DNA of 64,000 bases, taken from assembly GCF_016612535.1 (NCBI RefSeq), contig NZ_JAENXS010000002.1, positions 1,798,001 to 1,862,000 on the forward strand. Direction: 5' to 3'. The notes under the pieces are model-generated. The model saw only the letters and a program-made list of their open reading frames with translations. It made no database searches and was not told the DNA's origin. Numbering within the stretch: the stretch's first letter is position 1; each line of letters opens with the position of its first letter. Made by a program: the position numbers and the translations under genes. Origin of the DNA: Bradyrhizobium diazoefficiens. Lineage in GTDB: Bacteria > Pseudomonadota > Alphaproteobacteria > Rhizobiales > Xanthobacteraceae. Shown in pieces: positions 26,107 through 34,444 of this stretch.

Positions 26107-26876
26107 GTCTGCCCCGGAAAAGTGCGCTGCATCGATTGCAGCTCGGACAGGAGATGGCCGAGATGCTCGCTGTGCCGGCCGGAACGGCCGCCCTGCTGCA
26201 TCCAGTCGTTTTGCGGCAGCGCCAGCGTGGCCTCACTGGTGACGTCGGAGAGCGTTGTCAGCCAGCGACCGCGCAAAGTCCCGGGATCGATAGCGATACC
26301 GGCATGGATCAGGGCGCGCTCGCCGTCATCGATGGCAAACATCTCGCCCGTAAAGGCCCAAAGGTGATCAATCGCGGCCTGCGCCCGTTGATGGCTCTCG
26401 TCCGTGCCGTCGCCGAGCCGGATGATCCATTCCGAGGCGTGGCGCAGATGATAGGCGCTTTCCTTCTCCGACTTCGCGGCGATCGCTGCCAGCGTCGCGT
26501 CGCGCGAGGTCATCATGGCGCGCCAGTAGAGATCGGCGAAGGCGGAATAGAAGAACTGGCGCACCAGGGTCTGGGCGAAGTCGCCATTCGGCTGCTCGAC
26601 CAGCAGCAGATTGCGGTACTGCCTGACGTCGCGCAGGTAAGCGAGCTTGTCCTCGTCGTTGTCCTTGCCCTCGACCTTGGCGGCGTAGGTATAGAGTTCG
26701 CGGGCCTGGCCGATGAGATCGAGCGCAATGTTGGAGAGCGCCATGTCCTCTTCCATCATCGGCGCATGGCCACACCATTCCGACAGCCGGTGACCGAGGA
26801 TCAGCGCATCATCGGCGCGGCGCAGGGCATAAAGCACCAGCGGCGTTTCCGAGACCTGGACGTTGGCGGCGGCCAT
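26100..26876 (-). CDS. paaC: 1,2-phenylacetyl-CoA epoxidase subunit C
   Basis: 258 residues. Structural helical partner of PaaA in the ring epoxidase. Typical segments are MEEDMALSNIALDLIGQAR, VEQPNGDFAQTLVRQFFYS and EKESAYHLRHASEWIIRLGDGT. The ATG at 26876 shares TGATG with the paaB stop; GTG 26879 is the alternative. Its stop overlaps the paaD start. Confidence 0.96.
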   Translation of the reverse strand: MAAANVQVSETPLVLYALRRADDALILGHRLSEWCGHAPMMEEDMALSNIALDLIGQARELYTYAAKVEGKDNDEDKLAYLRDVRQYRNLLLVEQPNGDFAQTLVRQFFYSAFADLYWRAMMTSRDATLAAIAAKSEKESAYHLRHASEWIIRLGDGTDESHQRAQAAIDHLWAFTGEMFAIDDGERALIHAGIAIDPGTLRGRWLTTLSDVTSEATLALPQNDWMQQGGRSGRHSEHLGHLLSELQSMQRTFPGQTW

Positions 26877-27163
26877 CACATGTGCCCCACTTCTTCGGGC
26901 ACCTCATAGAACGTCGGATGACGGTAGATCTTGGACTCCGCCGGCTCGAACATCATGCCCTTCTCGGCGGGATCGCTCGCGGTGATCGCGCTCGATGGCA
27001 CCACCCAGATCGAGAGGCCCTCGCCGCGGCGGGTGTAGATGTCGCGGGCGGCCTGCAGGGCCATGGTGGTGTCGCTGGCATGCAGCGATCCGACATGCTT
27101 GTGCGCGAGCCCATTGCGGCTGCGAATGAAGACTTCCCACAACGGTGTATTCGGCGTGGCCAT
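26876..27163 (-). CDS. paaB: 1,2-phenylacetyl-CoA epoxidase subunit B
   Basis: 95 residues, the normal PaaB size. The signature LWEVFIRSRNGLAHKHVGSLHASD is at the N-terminus. PaaB is a small structural subunit bridging PaaAC dimers. It lies 9 bases after paaA and is joined to paaC by a stop/start overlap. Confidence 0.96.
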   Translation of the reverse strand: MATPNTPLWEVFIRSRNGLAHKHVGSLHASDTTMALQAARDIYTRRGEGLSIWVVPSSAITASDPAEKGMMFEPAESKIYRHPTFYEVPEEVGHM

Positions 27164-27172
27164 TTTGATCTC

Positions 27173-28165
27173 CTATTCCGCGGCCTGCGCGGTCTGACGC
27201 TGCGCGCGCTTCGCTGCATAGGCGGCGGCCGCTTCGCGCACCCAGGCGCCCTCATCATGGGCCTTGCGGCGCGCGTTCATGCGATCACGGTTGCACGGGC
27301 CGTTGCCGGCGAGCACCTGCTTGAATTCGGTCCAGTCGATCTCGCTGTAGCGCCAGTGTCCGTCCGAATCCTGCGTCATGCCGGGATCGGGAATGGTGAG
27401 GCCGAGATATTGCGCCTGCGGCACGGTGGCATCGACGAACTTCTGGCGCAGCTCGTCATTGGAGAAGCGCTTGATCTTCCACTTCGTCGAGGTGTCGCTG
27501 TGCTGGCTCGTCGCATCCGGCGGGCCGAACATCACCAGCACCGGCCACCACCACCTGTCCAGCGCGTCCTGCGCCATCGCCTTCTGCTCGTCGGAGCCGC
27601 GGCACAGCGTCATCATGATCTCGTAGCCCTGGCGCTGGTGAAACGACTCCTCCTTGCAGACGCGGATCATCGCGCGCGCATAGGGGCCGTAGGAGCAGCG
27701 ACACAACGGGATCTGGTTCATGATCGCGGCGCCGTCGACCAGCCAGCCGATGGTGCCGATGTCTGCCCAGGTCAGCGTCGGATAGTTGAAGATGGAGGAA
27801 TATTTGGCCTTGCCGGCGAGCATGGCGTCGACCAGCTCTTCGCGCGAAGTGCCAAGCGTCTCGGCGGCGGCGTAGAGATAGAGCCCGTGGCCGCATTCGT
27901 CCTGAACCTTGGCGAGCAGCGCGGCCTTGCGGCGCAGGGACGGCGCGCGTGTGATCCAGTTGCCTTCGGGCAGCATGCCGACGATTTCGGAATGCGCGTG
28001 CTGGGAAATCTGGCGGGTGAGCGTCTTGCGATAGGCCGCCGGCATCCAGTCGTTCGGCTCGATGCGCTCTTCGGCGTCGATGCGCGCCTGAAACTGCGCG
28101 GCCCTGGCCGCGTCCTCCAGACCGCGATCGTCGGTCTCGGCCGTGTTCAGCGCCTGGGTATACAT
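27173..28165 (-). CDS. paaA: 1,2-phenylacetyl-CoA epoxidase, catalytic subunit A
   Basis: 330 residues from ATG 28165, placed 6 bases after GGAGG; ATG 28171 directly abuts that site and is less likely. Diiron oxygenase that epoxidises the ring of phenylacetyl-CoA. The ligand-bearing helices show [16 protein letters not shown] and [16 protein letters not shown], with the Glu/His pattern of a carboxylate-bridged diiron centre. First structural gene of the run, preceded by an AT-rich promoter region just after paaX. Confidence 0.96.
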   Translation of the reverse strand: MYTQALNTAETDDRGLEDAARAAQFQARIDAEERIEPNDWMPAAYRKTLTRQISQHAHSEIVGMLPEGNWITRAPSLRRKAALLAKVQDECGHGLYLYAAAETLGTSREELVDAMLAGKAKYSSIFNYPTLTWADIGTIGWLVDGAAIMNQIPLCRCSYGPYARAMIRVCKEESFHQRQGYEIMMTLCRGSDEQKAMAQDALDRWWWPVLVMFGPPDATSQHSDTSTKWKIKRFSNDELRQKFVDATVPQAQYLGLTIPDPGMTQDSDGHWRYSEIDWTEFKQVLAGNGPCNRDRMNARRKAHDEGAWVREAAAAYAAKRAQRQTAQAAE

Positions 28166-28171
28166 GCGCAT

Positions 28172-28191
28172 CCTCCCGTTTGATTGGGAGG
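28172..28191. promoter_or_regulatory. Palindrome containing the paaA ribosome binding site
   Basis: CCTCCC (28172-28177), 8 bases, GGGAGG (28186-28191): read in the paaA direction, the arm nearest the gene is the GGGAGG Shine-Dalgarno of paaA. If transcription starts far enough upstream, the arms would pair and hide it. With the promoter predicted at 28193-28220, most of the upstream arm would not be transcribed, so a DNA-level operator role is also possible. Confidence 0.4.
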
Positions 28192-28192
28192 C

Positions 28193-28220
28193 AATATATA
28201 ACAAAAATTACTTTATGCAA
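28193..28220 (-). promoter_or_regulatory. Promoter of the paaABCDE run
   Basis: In the minus direction, TTGCAT (28220-28215) is followed after 16 bases by TATATT (28198-28193). The 28191-28240 stretch is strikingly AT-rich against its surroundings. It also holds spaced TTAC/GTAA half-sites (28208-28211 and 28230-28233) that could be part of a PaaX operator. The site sits between the paaX stop and paaA, so paaABCDE can be controlled apart from paaX. Confidence 0.6.
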
Positions 28221-28241
28221 GATATTTCTGTAACATATAAA

Positions 28242-29108
28242 TCAGCCCCCAAATCTCTTTTCCAGGAGTTTTCGGGCCGGCGGGAGCGCCCCCTTTTCAT
28301 TCGTTCCATGGCTATCAAGCCATTGTTCGGACGGAGCAAGCAGCGCGCGGTAGATCTCGCCACAGAGCTCTCGCGCGGCCCTGCGCGGCCAATCCGCCGG
28401 CAGCAGGCTTTCAGGCAACAGGGGATCGCGCAGCACCACGCGGCGGTAATAGTGGATCAGCAGGATGCGCGCGGTGAAGGCATCCGCCTCGGACAAATTC
28501 GTGCCGCGCGCGAGCGCAGCGCGAAGCGGCTCGAACGTCTTCATGAATTTCAGATAGGCGTCGGCGGTCCGCTCCAGCGGCCAGCTTGCGCTGAGCAGGC
28601 GTCGGCCGCTGTCATCCTCAGCCGAGACTTCAAGTCGGATGGCACCCGCAGCTTCCACCGGCACCGGCACGCCTGACGGAGCGAGCCAGACGCCCGGCAG
28701 CGGGCTGCCGAAGCCGGCATTGCGCAAGGCTTCGCGCGAGGCGTCGCGGTCCTCCCCATTGCCGATCAGCAGCAGCTCGAAGCGGCCGGTCCAGTCCGAC
28801 GGCGGCGGATCGTAGATGTGGCGCGTCGCGGCCTGGAACGTCTCGCGGCCCTTCTCTGCAAGACAATAGAAGCTGTTGCGGCCGACCTTTTCGCGCGTCA
28901 ACCAGCCATCGGCAGCGAGGCGCGACATCGCCGTGCGCACCACACCCGCATCGATGTCGAGGCTCTCGAAGAACGCCAGCAGCGTGCCGAGCCACACCGA
29001 ACCGCCGCGCGGCACAATGGCATCGCCGAACATGGTGACAATGATCGAGCCGGTGCGCGACGGCTCGCGCTTGAGCTGATCGATGATGCGGGACAACGGA
29101 TGCGCCAT
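28242..29108 (-). CDS. paaX: Phenylacetic acid degradation repressor
   Basis: 288 residues from ATG 29108. PaaX family: the N-terminal winged helix (TGSIIVTMFGDAIVPRGGSVWLG, VRTAMSRLAADGWLTREKVGRNSFYCL) is followed by the PaaX central and C-terminal domains (RILLIHYYRRVVLRDPLLPESLLP, DWPRRAARELC). It represses paa genes until phenylacetyl-CoA binds. It lies directly upstream of paaA on the same strand. The IS copy inserted about 80 bases upstream of its start may affect its own promoter. Confidence 0.95.
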   Translation of the reverse strand: MAHPLSRIIDQLKREPSRTGSIIVTMFGDAIVPRGGSVWLGTLLAFFESLDIDAGVVRTAMSRLAADGWLTREKVGRNSFYCLAEKGRETFQAATRHIYDPPPSDWTGRFELLLIGNGEDRDASREALRNAGFGSPLPGVWLAPSGVPVPVEAAGAIRLEVSAEDDSGRRLLSASWPLERTADAYLKFMKTFEPLRAALARGTNLSEADAFTARILLIHYYRRVVLRDPLLPESLLPADWPRRAARELCGEIYRALLAPSEQWLDSHGTNEKGALPPARKLLEKRFGG

Positions 29109-29179
29109 GCGCGAGGCATAGCGCGTTTGGTGCGGATGGGACAATGGACGGAAACGACGGTCTTACTCCCTCTCCCCGT

Positions 29180-29189
29180 TCTTACGGGG
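29180..29189. repeat. Target-site duplication, IS copy 1 (left)
   Basis: TCTTACGGGG directly before the element is repeated exactly at 30640-30649 directly after it. Without the IS, the site reads as a perfect 12-bp hairpin (29168-29179 pairs with ACGGGG plus AGAGGG at 30650-30655) with a TCTT loop. Confidence 0.85.
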
Positions 29190-30559
29190 CTAGCTTGGGC
29201 ACACATTTTTGGCGAGGAAGAAGCCTTGGGCGATGGCTCGGAAGCGTTCGAGCCCGTCGCGCATTGTGATTGGGCCGTTGGATTTGTCGCTCTCGTAACC
29301 GGTCCAGCCACCGAGGCGGGCGATGGTCCAGCCGGCCCAAGCAAGGCTGCTTGGTATATGGGGATTTTGCTGTTTGGCGGTGCGGCCCCGCAAACGTTCC
29401 TGCAAGGCCGATAGAACCTGCATTTCGCGATCGTCAAAGACGTGCGAGGCAGGTTGGCTATCGTCGAGCGAGGCGCGCGCGAGCACGAGTTGCATGGTTT
29501 GGCACGCGGCGATGAGAGCGATAACGGCGAGCTTTTCCAGCGCCGCGCCTTCGGCAAGAACGCTCGCCTCGAGATCAAGGCCTTGGCGCTTCACGGTCCT
29601 GAACAATTGTTCGACATGCCAGCGCTGGCGGTACCAGCCGATCACCGTGACAGCCTGTTCGACAGTTTCGACATCATGGGTGGTCAGCAAACGCCACAGG
29701 ACAGGTTCCTCGCCGCTCGGCGGATCAATCTCGCGGACTTCGACCGCGGAGAGTTCAATTTGGCGCGGCGCGTGGGGATCGGAGCAGGATGCTGGCCGAC
29801 AGACGACGACCGTTCCGAACCGCACCGCCAACTGCGCTTGACGAGCCTGGCGCTTGCCTGCCCGCGCCGGCAGATCGATCGCCAAGCGATGTTGCTCGGG
29901 CAGTGCCGCCATGGTCGCAAACAGAGCGCGGTCGCCTGTTGTTGCACGATCCCGGCACGCGCGGCTCAACAGATGCGTGCGACGATCCGGCAGGCGAGCC
30001 CACTTCTCATAAATGTCTCCTTCGCGATCGTCGATCACTGTGATCATGCTCGCCTTGGTCAGGCCCCATTTGGCCCGCCGCGGGCCCTTCACCCATCGAT
30101 AGGATTCCTTTTCCTCAATCGGCTGCTTGCGATAGTCGGCGGCCTTGGTTTTAAAGCGGCGCCAGACCTGCACGTCGGCCAGGCCCAGACAGTGACCTGT
30201 TTCTGCATCAACCGTCAGAACGGGATGCACGAACAGGCCGACGTCACGGCCATTGCCCACCCGGCCGAGATCGCGCTTGCGCCCTCGCTTGGCCTCATAG
30301 TTGATCTCGCTGGTATCCTGGATCGCCAGGACGTGCCGGCCGGCCGCAATCTCACGCAGACGCGCTCGCGCGCGGATCACCATCTTGTCGACCGTGACCC
30401 GCTCATTCATCAAAAAGCGCCGAAATTTGACCTTCTCGGCGCGATCCTCGCCAAGTTTGCGCAGACAAACCGTCTGTCGCTCGCAGACACGCGCAAGCAA
30501 CAGAGCGCCATTTTTTTAAGACGCTCGTCGCCGAAATAGCCGATATCCATCTCCGCCAT
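29190..30559 (-). CDS. IS4-family transposase, copy 1 (two frames joined at A7)
   Basis: DDE transposase that cuts and pastes the element. The main frame gives a 436-residue protein from TTG 30500 with Asp in IQDTSEINYE, Asp in VIDDREGD and the IS4 YREK box (WYRQRWHVEQLFRTVK). The expected N-terminus lies in another frame: ATG 30559 gives MAEMDIGYFGDERLKK and then meets seven T on the plus strand at 30511-30517 (A7 in the mRNA). A -1 shift there gives KKNGALLLARVCERQ, restoring the IS4 N-terminal FGDxRL pattern. Programmed slippage or a shared mutation are the alternatives. Identical in copy 2. Confidence 0.85.
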
Positions 30560-30639
30560 CGCTCCGCTGCCAGAATCACGACGGCCTACACAGAATCACA
30601 GGCGATTCATTCTGTGCAAGAGATCTGTGCCCAAGCTAG
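29190..30639 (-). mobile_element. IS4-family insertion sequence, copy 1
   Basis: 1450 bp with 14-bp perfect terminal inverted repeats (CTAGCTTGGGCACA at 29190-29203, complement at 30626-30639) and a 10-bp target duplication. It carries one transposase gene whose TAG stop is formed by the terminal repeat itself. Its encoded protein is identical to that of copy 2 at about 58766-60213, which lies in the opposite orientation. It sits in a palindromic repeat between paaX and an esterase gene and breaks no gene. Confidence 0.92.
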
Positions 30640-30649
30640 TCTTACGGGG
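30640..30649. repeat. Target-site duplication, IS copy 1 (right)
   Basis: Second copy of TCTTACGGGG, directly after the CTAG end of the element. The following AGAGGG completes the interrupted hairpin arm. Confidence 0.85.
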
Positions 30650-30650
30650 A

Positions 30651-30770
30651 GAGGGTTGGGGTGAGGGGCTGCATCAGCAAACTCAGTGGTAGACGGACTC
30701 GCGGAGAGTCCCTCTCACCCGGAATTTGCTCATCGCAAATTCCGGCCTCTCTCCGCAAGCGGGGAGAGGC
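30651..30770. repeat. Palindromic REP-like cluster
   Basis: A run of GC-rich palindromes continues from the IS target. A perfect 11-bp hairpin spans 30719-30745 (CCGGAATTTGC arms, 5-base loop). A GAGAGG-type hairpin spans about 30746-30769 (CCTCTCTCCGC with GCGGGGAGAGG, one G-T pair). It lies just downstream of the esterase stop and may end that transcript. Confidence 0.65.
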
Positions 30771-30777
30771 GAAGCAA

Positions 30778-31548
30778 TCACCGGTGCGGATCGGGATAGG
30801 CCAGGCTGCGCCAGCCGCTGCGATCGAAGGGCTGCCACTGACCTTCCTTCTGCGCGAGGCGGTCGGCGACGGCATAGACGACGGCGGGGTGATGGCCCAT
30901 GCCGCAATGGCTGCTGTCGACCTCAATGCTTTCGGTCTGCGCGCCGGCCTTTTCCATGCAGCCCTGCCAGGCGCAGACGCCATCGGTGCGGCTGAAGATG
31001 GCGGTGGTCGGCACCGGCGGCGGAACGGCGAGTTCCCCGCCGAACTGCGGATCGACCTCGTCGGACTTCCGCCCGCTGGCCCATTCATAGACGCGCCAGG
31101 CATTGGTCGAATGAGGATCGCCGGCAAAGGGGCTGCCGAGCGTGATCACCTGGCGCACGCGATCGGGCATCATCTTGGCGAGCTGGCGGGCGTAGAGGCC
31201 GCCGAGGCTCCAGCCGACCAGGCTGATCTTGCGGCCATGCTTGTCGCTGAGCTCCTCGACCAGATCGACCATGGCGTGCTGCACGCCCTCGCGCAGGCCG
31301 TAATTGCGGCCCTGGCGCCAGCCGCTCACCGCATAGCCCTTGCTGGTCAGAAATGTGCGCAGCGCGCGCGTTGACGCGTCGGAGGCCACAAGGCCCGGCA
31401 GCACCAGCACAGGATGCCCGTCGCCGCGCGGCGCGAGGCTCAGCAGCGGCAACGCGCCGAGGAATGCGCCAAACTCATGGATCGCGCGCCCCTCCAGAAA
31501 CATCAGGGTACGGGACGGCGGACGCAGCGTCTGGGCGGTAGCGGTCAT
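30778..31548 (-). CDS. Alpha/beta hydrolase (esterase/lipase), paralogue A
   Basis: 256 residues from ATG 31548, after GGGGAT. Alpha/beta hydrolase with PRGDGHPVLVLPGLVASD near the N-terminus, the nucleophile elbow GWSLGGLYAR (Ser about 130), and late His residues (SSHCGMGHHPAVV). It resembles esterase/lipase-type enzymes. A clear paralogue lies at 43561-44361, and the two bracket the PHA/P450/WS-DGAT region. Substrate unknown; a lipid or polyester role is inferred only from context. Confidence 0.85.
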   Translation of the reverse strand: MTATAQTLRPPSRTLMFLEGRAIHEFGAFLGALPLLSLAPRGDGHPVLVLPGLVASDASTRALRTFLTSKGYAVSGWRQGRNYGLREGVQHAMVDLVEELSDKHGRKISLVGWSLGGLYARQLAKMMPDRVRQVITLGSPFAGDPHSTNAWRVYEWASGRKSDEVDPQFGGELAVPPPVPTTAIFSRTDGVCAWQGCMEKAGAQTESIEVDSSHCGMGHHPAVVYAVADRLAQKEGQWQPFDRSGWRSLAYPDPHR

Positions 31549-31750
31549 CAATGGATCCCCTGGGCAAGAATTCCTGGAAAGGCGCCGGGCGTGATGCCGG
31601 CAAATAGGCATGAATTCCAATACGCCGGCTTCTCGATCGTTCCGCAGCGCAACATGAATCAGCTAGGCGGCCGGTTCCGCACATTCAAGCGGGTGAGACG
31701 CAAGGCGACAATAGGCGCGTGCGTTAATGCTAACGGGCGTGACGCAAAAG

Positions 31751-33040
31751 TCACAACAATCGGAGCAGGAATTCTACGGAGTAAAGCGCGAGACCGGCGA
31801 GCCCGCCGATCAGCGAGCCGTTGAAGCGGATGTATTGCAGGTCGCGTCCGATGTTGATTTCGATCAGCGAAATCAACTGCGCCATATCCCACGCCTTGAC
31901 CTGATCGGAGATGAAAGTGGAGACGCCGCTCTTCTGGTCGGCGACGAAGCTGCGCAGCACCGTCACCAGGCCCTTGTTGATCTCGCCACGCAGCTCGGCA
32001 TCGCCGGCGAGCGCCTCGCCCGCCGAAACGAACATGCCGGCGAGATGATGCTGCAGCACCTGCGTTTCGCCGCTCGCGCTGCGCTCGATGAAGGAGCGCG
32101 TATTGGCCCAGACCGTGCGGGCGAGATCGGCAAGCTCGGGCCGCGCGAGCAGATCGCGCTTCAATCCATCGATGCGGTCGATATAGGCTTGGTCGGTGCC
32201 GAGCCGGTCGACGAAGCTCAGCACCATCCGGTCGAACTCACCGCGGAACGGATGTTTGGGATCGCTACGCACCTCATTGAAGAAGGCGGTGGCGGACGAC
32301 ACGATCTTGTTGACCAGAAACTTGTCGGCGCGATAGAGCCTCAGCAGGGTCGGCAATTCCGCGCGCACCTTCTCGCGGATCATCGCCATCGTCTCTGGCT
32401 GGTTCAGCGTCTCGTGCATCACGCGCAGGAGGTCATCGAACAAGATCTGGTGCCGCCCCTCCGCAACGAAGCCACGCAACGTGCCGGCCGCAAGCGGCGC
32501 GAGATCGATCGCCTGAAGCTGCGAGGACATCCGGCGGATGATGAAGGTCATCAGGCCGGAGCTTTCGGTCGCGGAGACGGCTTCCGGCAGCAGACGCAGT
32601 GCAAAGCGCGCCAGATCATCGCTGCGCTTGCGGTCGCGCAGCCAGTCCGCGACGAAGGAGCCGAAGTCGATTTCGTTCAACTTGGCCTCGACCGGGGCGG
32701 CTTCAAGGAAATGCACTTGAATGAACTCGCCGAGCTTGTCGGCGATGCGGGCCTGATTGCTCTGGATGATTGCCGTGTGCGGGATCGGCAGGCCGAGCGG
32801 TCGCTTGAACAGGGCGACCACGGCATACCAGTCGGCAAGCCCGCCAATGGTCGCGGCTTCCGCGAAGGCGGCGATGAAGCCGAACACGGGATGCACAGGC
32901 AGAAGCCATTTCGTGACGACAAAGAGCGCCAGCGTCGACGCCAGCACCAGCGTCGCCAGCGCTTTCACGCGCCGCAACTCGGCCGCGCGCTCGGCGTCGC
33001 CGGGAGTGTCGAAGGAGAAGGTGGCGGGTGGAGTTATCAC
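31751..33040 (-). CDS. DUF445 family membrane protein
   Basis: 429 residues from GTG 33040. The longer frame starting TTG 33079 runs through a palindromic intergenic repeat and was rejected. Visible are a hydrophobic segment near the start (ALATLVLASTLALFVVTKWLL), the family-typical AAFAEAATIGGLADWYAVVALF, long helical middle regions and a C-terminal hydrophobic anchor (SLIGGLAGLALYSVEFLLRLL). DUF445 proteins (YjiN-like) are inner-membrane proteins of unknown function. It is separated from phasin by a terminator. Confidence 0.85.
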   Translation of the reverse strand: MITPPATFSFDTPGDAERAAELRRVKALATLVLASTLALFVVTKWLLPVHPVFGFIAAFAEAATIGGLADWYAVVALFKRPLGLPIPHTAIIQSNQARIADKLGEFIQVHFLEAAPVEAKLNEIDFGSFVADWLRDRKRSDDLARFALRLLPEAVSATESSGLMTFIIRRMSSQLQAIDLAPLAAGTLRGFVAEGRHQILFDDLLRVMHETLNQPETMAMIREKVRAELPTLLRLYRADKFLVNKIVSSATAFFNEVRSDPKHPFRGEFDRMVLSFVDRLGTDQAYIDRIDGLKRDLLARPELADLARTVWANTRSFIERSASGETQVLQHHLAGMFVSAGEALAGDAELRGEINKGLVTVLRSFVADQKSGVSTFISDQVKAWDMAQLISLIEINIGRDLQYIRFNGSLIGGLAGLALYSVEFLLRLL

Positions 33041-33054
33041 TGCATCACAGTACT

Positions 33055-33084
33055 CGTCATTGTGAGCGAAGCGAAGCAATGACG
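33055..33084. repeat. Short palindromic intergenic repeat
   Basis: CGTCATTG (33055-33062) and CAATGACG (33077-33084) are exact reverse complements around GAGCGAAGCGAAG. A partial relative (CATTGCGAGCGAA) occurs at about 4637. It is a short repeat of the type scattered between genes in Bradyrhizobium. Confidence 0.6.
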
Positions 33085-33091
33085 ACAGCGC

Positions 33092-33120
33092 AAAAACAAA
33101 AGGCCCGCCGAAGCGGGCCT
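33092..33120 (-). terminator. Rho-independent terminator of the phasin gene
   Basis: A perfect 8-bp stem, AGGCCCGC (33101-33108) with GCGGGCCT (33113-33120), has a 4-base loop. In the minus-strand transcript the stem is followed by TTTTGTTTTT (33101-33092). It lies 30 bases after the phasin stop. Confidence 0.9.
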
Positions 33121-33149
33121 CAAATTCAGTTTGGTCTCAGGGCGCCAGA

Positions 33150-33605
33150 TCAGGCGGTCTTGCTGTAGACCTTGGCAAAGTTGTCCTGAGCGGACTTCGC
33201 ACCGTTGGCGGCGAGCTTGCCGAGATAATCGGTGGTCGCCTTGGTACGCGAGACGAAGGTTTCGCCGCTGGCGCGGAGCAGGCTCGACTGGATCTCGACG
33301 GCTTCGCTGAACGACTTGGCGGACGCGAGCTTGTCGATGCCGGCAAAGAACGCCTGGGCGTCGTCGTAGATCGCCTGCTGGATGTTGCGGCTGATCTTGC
33401 CGGCTTCCGTGACGGACTCGGTCACCGCGTTCTCGACGGCGGCGGTCACGCGCTCGGAGCCAGCGAACACTTCGGCAGCACGGTCCTTGGCGGTGTTGGC
33501 GGTCTTCTTGACGAATTCGCGGGCGGCCTCGGGAACTTCCAGGTTCTGGATGTTCTTGAAAGCGTCCTTGAAGCCTTCGAAAGCGGTGTTGGTTTCAGTG
33601 GTCAT
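33150..33605 (-). CDS. Phasin family protein
   Basis: 151 residues, mostly amphipathic helix with no signal peptide. The Phasin_2 pattern is present: FKDAFKNIQNLEVPEAAREFVKK, then AFFAGIDKLASAKSFSEAVEIQSSLLRASGETF. Phasins coat cytoplasmic PHB granules and set their size and number. The gene has its own terminator and a TGC-rich upstream region. It lies near phaC, although separated from it by the GNAT gene. Confidence 0.93.
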   Translation of the reverse strand: MTTETNTAFEGFKDAFKNIQNLEVPEAAREFVKKTANTAKDRAAEVFAGSERVTAAVENAVTESVTEAGKISRNIQQAIYDDAQAFFAGIDKLASAKSFSEAVEIQSSLLRASGETFVSRTKATTDYLGKLAANGAKSAQDNFAKVYSKTA

Positions 33606-33696
33606 GGGGTTCTCTCCATCCTCATTGCGTTGAGCTATGGGCTCACCCCGTCCTCGATGGCCCGGGGCACGGCTTATATGGCATAGTTAATTGTGC

Positions 33697-33725
33697 GATG
33701 CAATATTAATGCTGCACTGCGATAT
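33697..33725. promoter_or_regulatory. TGC-rich motif upstream of phasin (PhaR-type operator candidate)
   Basis: The stretch GATGCAATATTAATGCTGCA, then CTGCGATATC, lies about 100 bases upstream of the phasin start within an AT-rich island. PhaR/AniA regulators of PHB genes are reported to bind TGC-rich CTGC/GCAG sites before phasin genes. A similar CTGCACTGC motif occurs at 3738-3786. In the minus direction, TATAAG (about 33679-33674) is a possible -10. The regulator gene is not in the window. Confidence 0.45.
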
Positions 33726-33817
33726 CACAATTTCGTGAACAGCCTTAACGGGAGGCAATCTGCTGCCTTGCTGGCCGCCGCTCTACTGTGCATGGGGTTG
33801 AATTCCACTTTTTGGTT

Positions 33818-33867
33818 GCTGGACGGCGCTCCAGTGCTGGACGGCGCTTTTTAGTGCTGGACGGCGC
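33818..33867. repeat. Triplicated GCTGGACGGCGC at the acetyltransferase 3' end
   Basis: GCTGGACGGCGC starts at 33818, 33836 and 33856. The third copy encodes the last residues before the acetyltransferase stop; the other two lie just downstream of that stop. The spacing of 18 and 20 bases suggests a small tandem duplication of the gene's tail. Confidence 0.75.
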
Positions 33868-34444
33868 CTGGCAGCCCGTAGGCCTCCATCTGAGCCTGGA
33901 CCTGCGCAATGTTATGGCCGAGCACCACAATGTCGTGGGTTTTGCCTCCGACGTCCCGGACATGGTCCCGCAGCAGCGCCTCGGCCTTGAAGCCGAGGCT
34001 CTCGAACAGCGCGATCGCCGCCTGCTGGTCCACCGTCATCTGGACCGAGAGCTTTTCCAGCCCCGCCCCGAGCGCGAGCGCAAAAGTCTCCTGCGACAGC
34101 GCCTTGCCCACCCCCTTGCCGCGGACCTCGGGGGAGACCACCATCCGGATCTCGCCGACATGAGGCGACCAGGAATGCGGGTCACGCACCAGCGTGCCGC
34201 AACCGACGACGTTGCCGTTCCTCACCGCGAGCAGGCTCGTGATCGCGCCGCGGTCGATCTCCTTGACCCAGGCGGACAGCACCTTCGGCTCGCTGATGTT
34301 GCGCGGCAAGAACAGCAGGTCATGGGGCGGCAGGCCCTTGCCGAAGGCGAGCACCGCGGCTTCGTCCGCAGGTGACATCAGGCGGATCTCGATGTCGCCC
34401 GCGTCGGTCTTGACGTGACGCGGATAGGAACGCTGCTCACTCAT
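33851..34444 (-). CDS. GNAT-family N-acetyltransferase
   Basis: 197 residues from ATG 34444, which overlaps the phaC stop (ATGA). The acetyl-CoA binding motif A is seen as VVSPEVRGKGVGKALSQ (about 105-121), with the following helix and the ALFESLGFKAEALLRDHV block. Acceptor substrate unknown. Translational coupling to phaC suggests a role with polyester metabolism, or only shared expression. The tail is triplicated downstream. Confidence 0.88.
   Translation of the reverse strand: MSEQRSYPRHVKTDAGDIEIRLMSPADEAAVLAFGKGLPPHDLLFLPRNISEPKVLSAWVKEIDRGAITSLLAVRNGNVVGCGTLVRDPHSWSPHVGEIRMVVSPEVRGKGVGKALSQETFALALGAGLEKLSVQMTVDQQAAIALFESLGFKAEALLRDHVRDVGGKTHDIVVLGHNIAQVQAQMEAYGLPGAVQH

Noticed and set aside
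33818..33867. CRISPR-like short repeats
   Set aside because: Only three copies at irregular 18-20 base spacing without unique spacers, partly coding; a tail duplication explains them.
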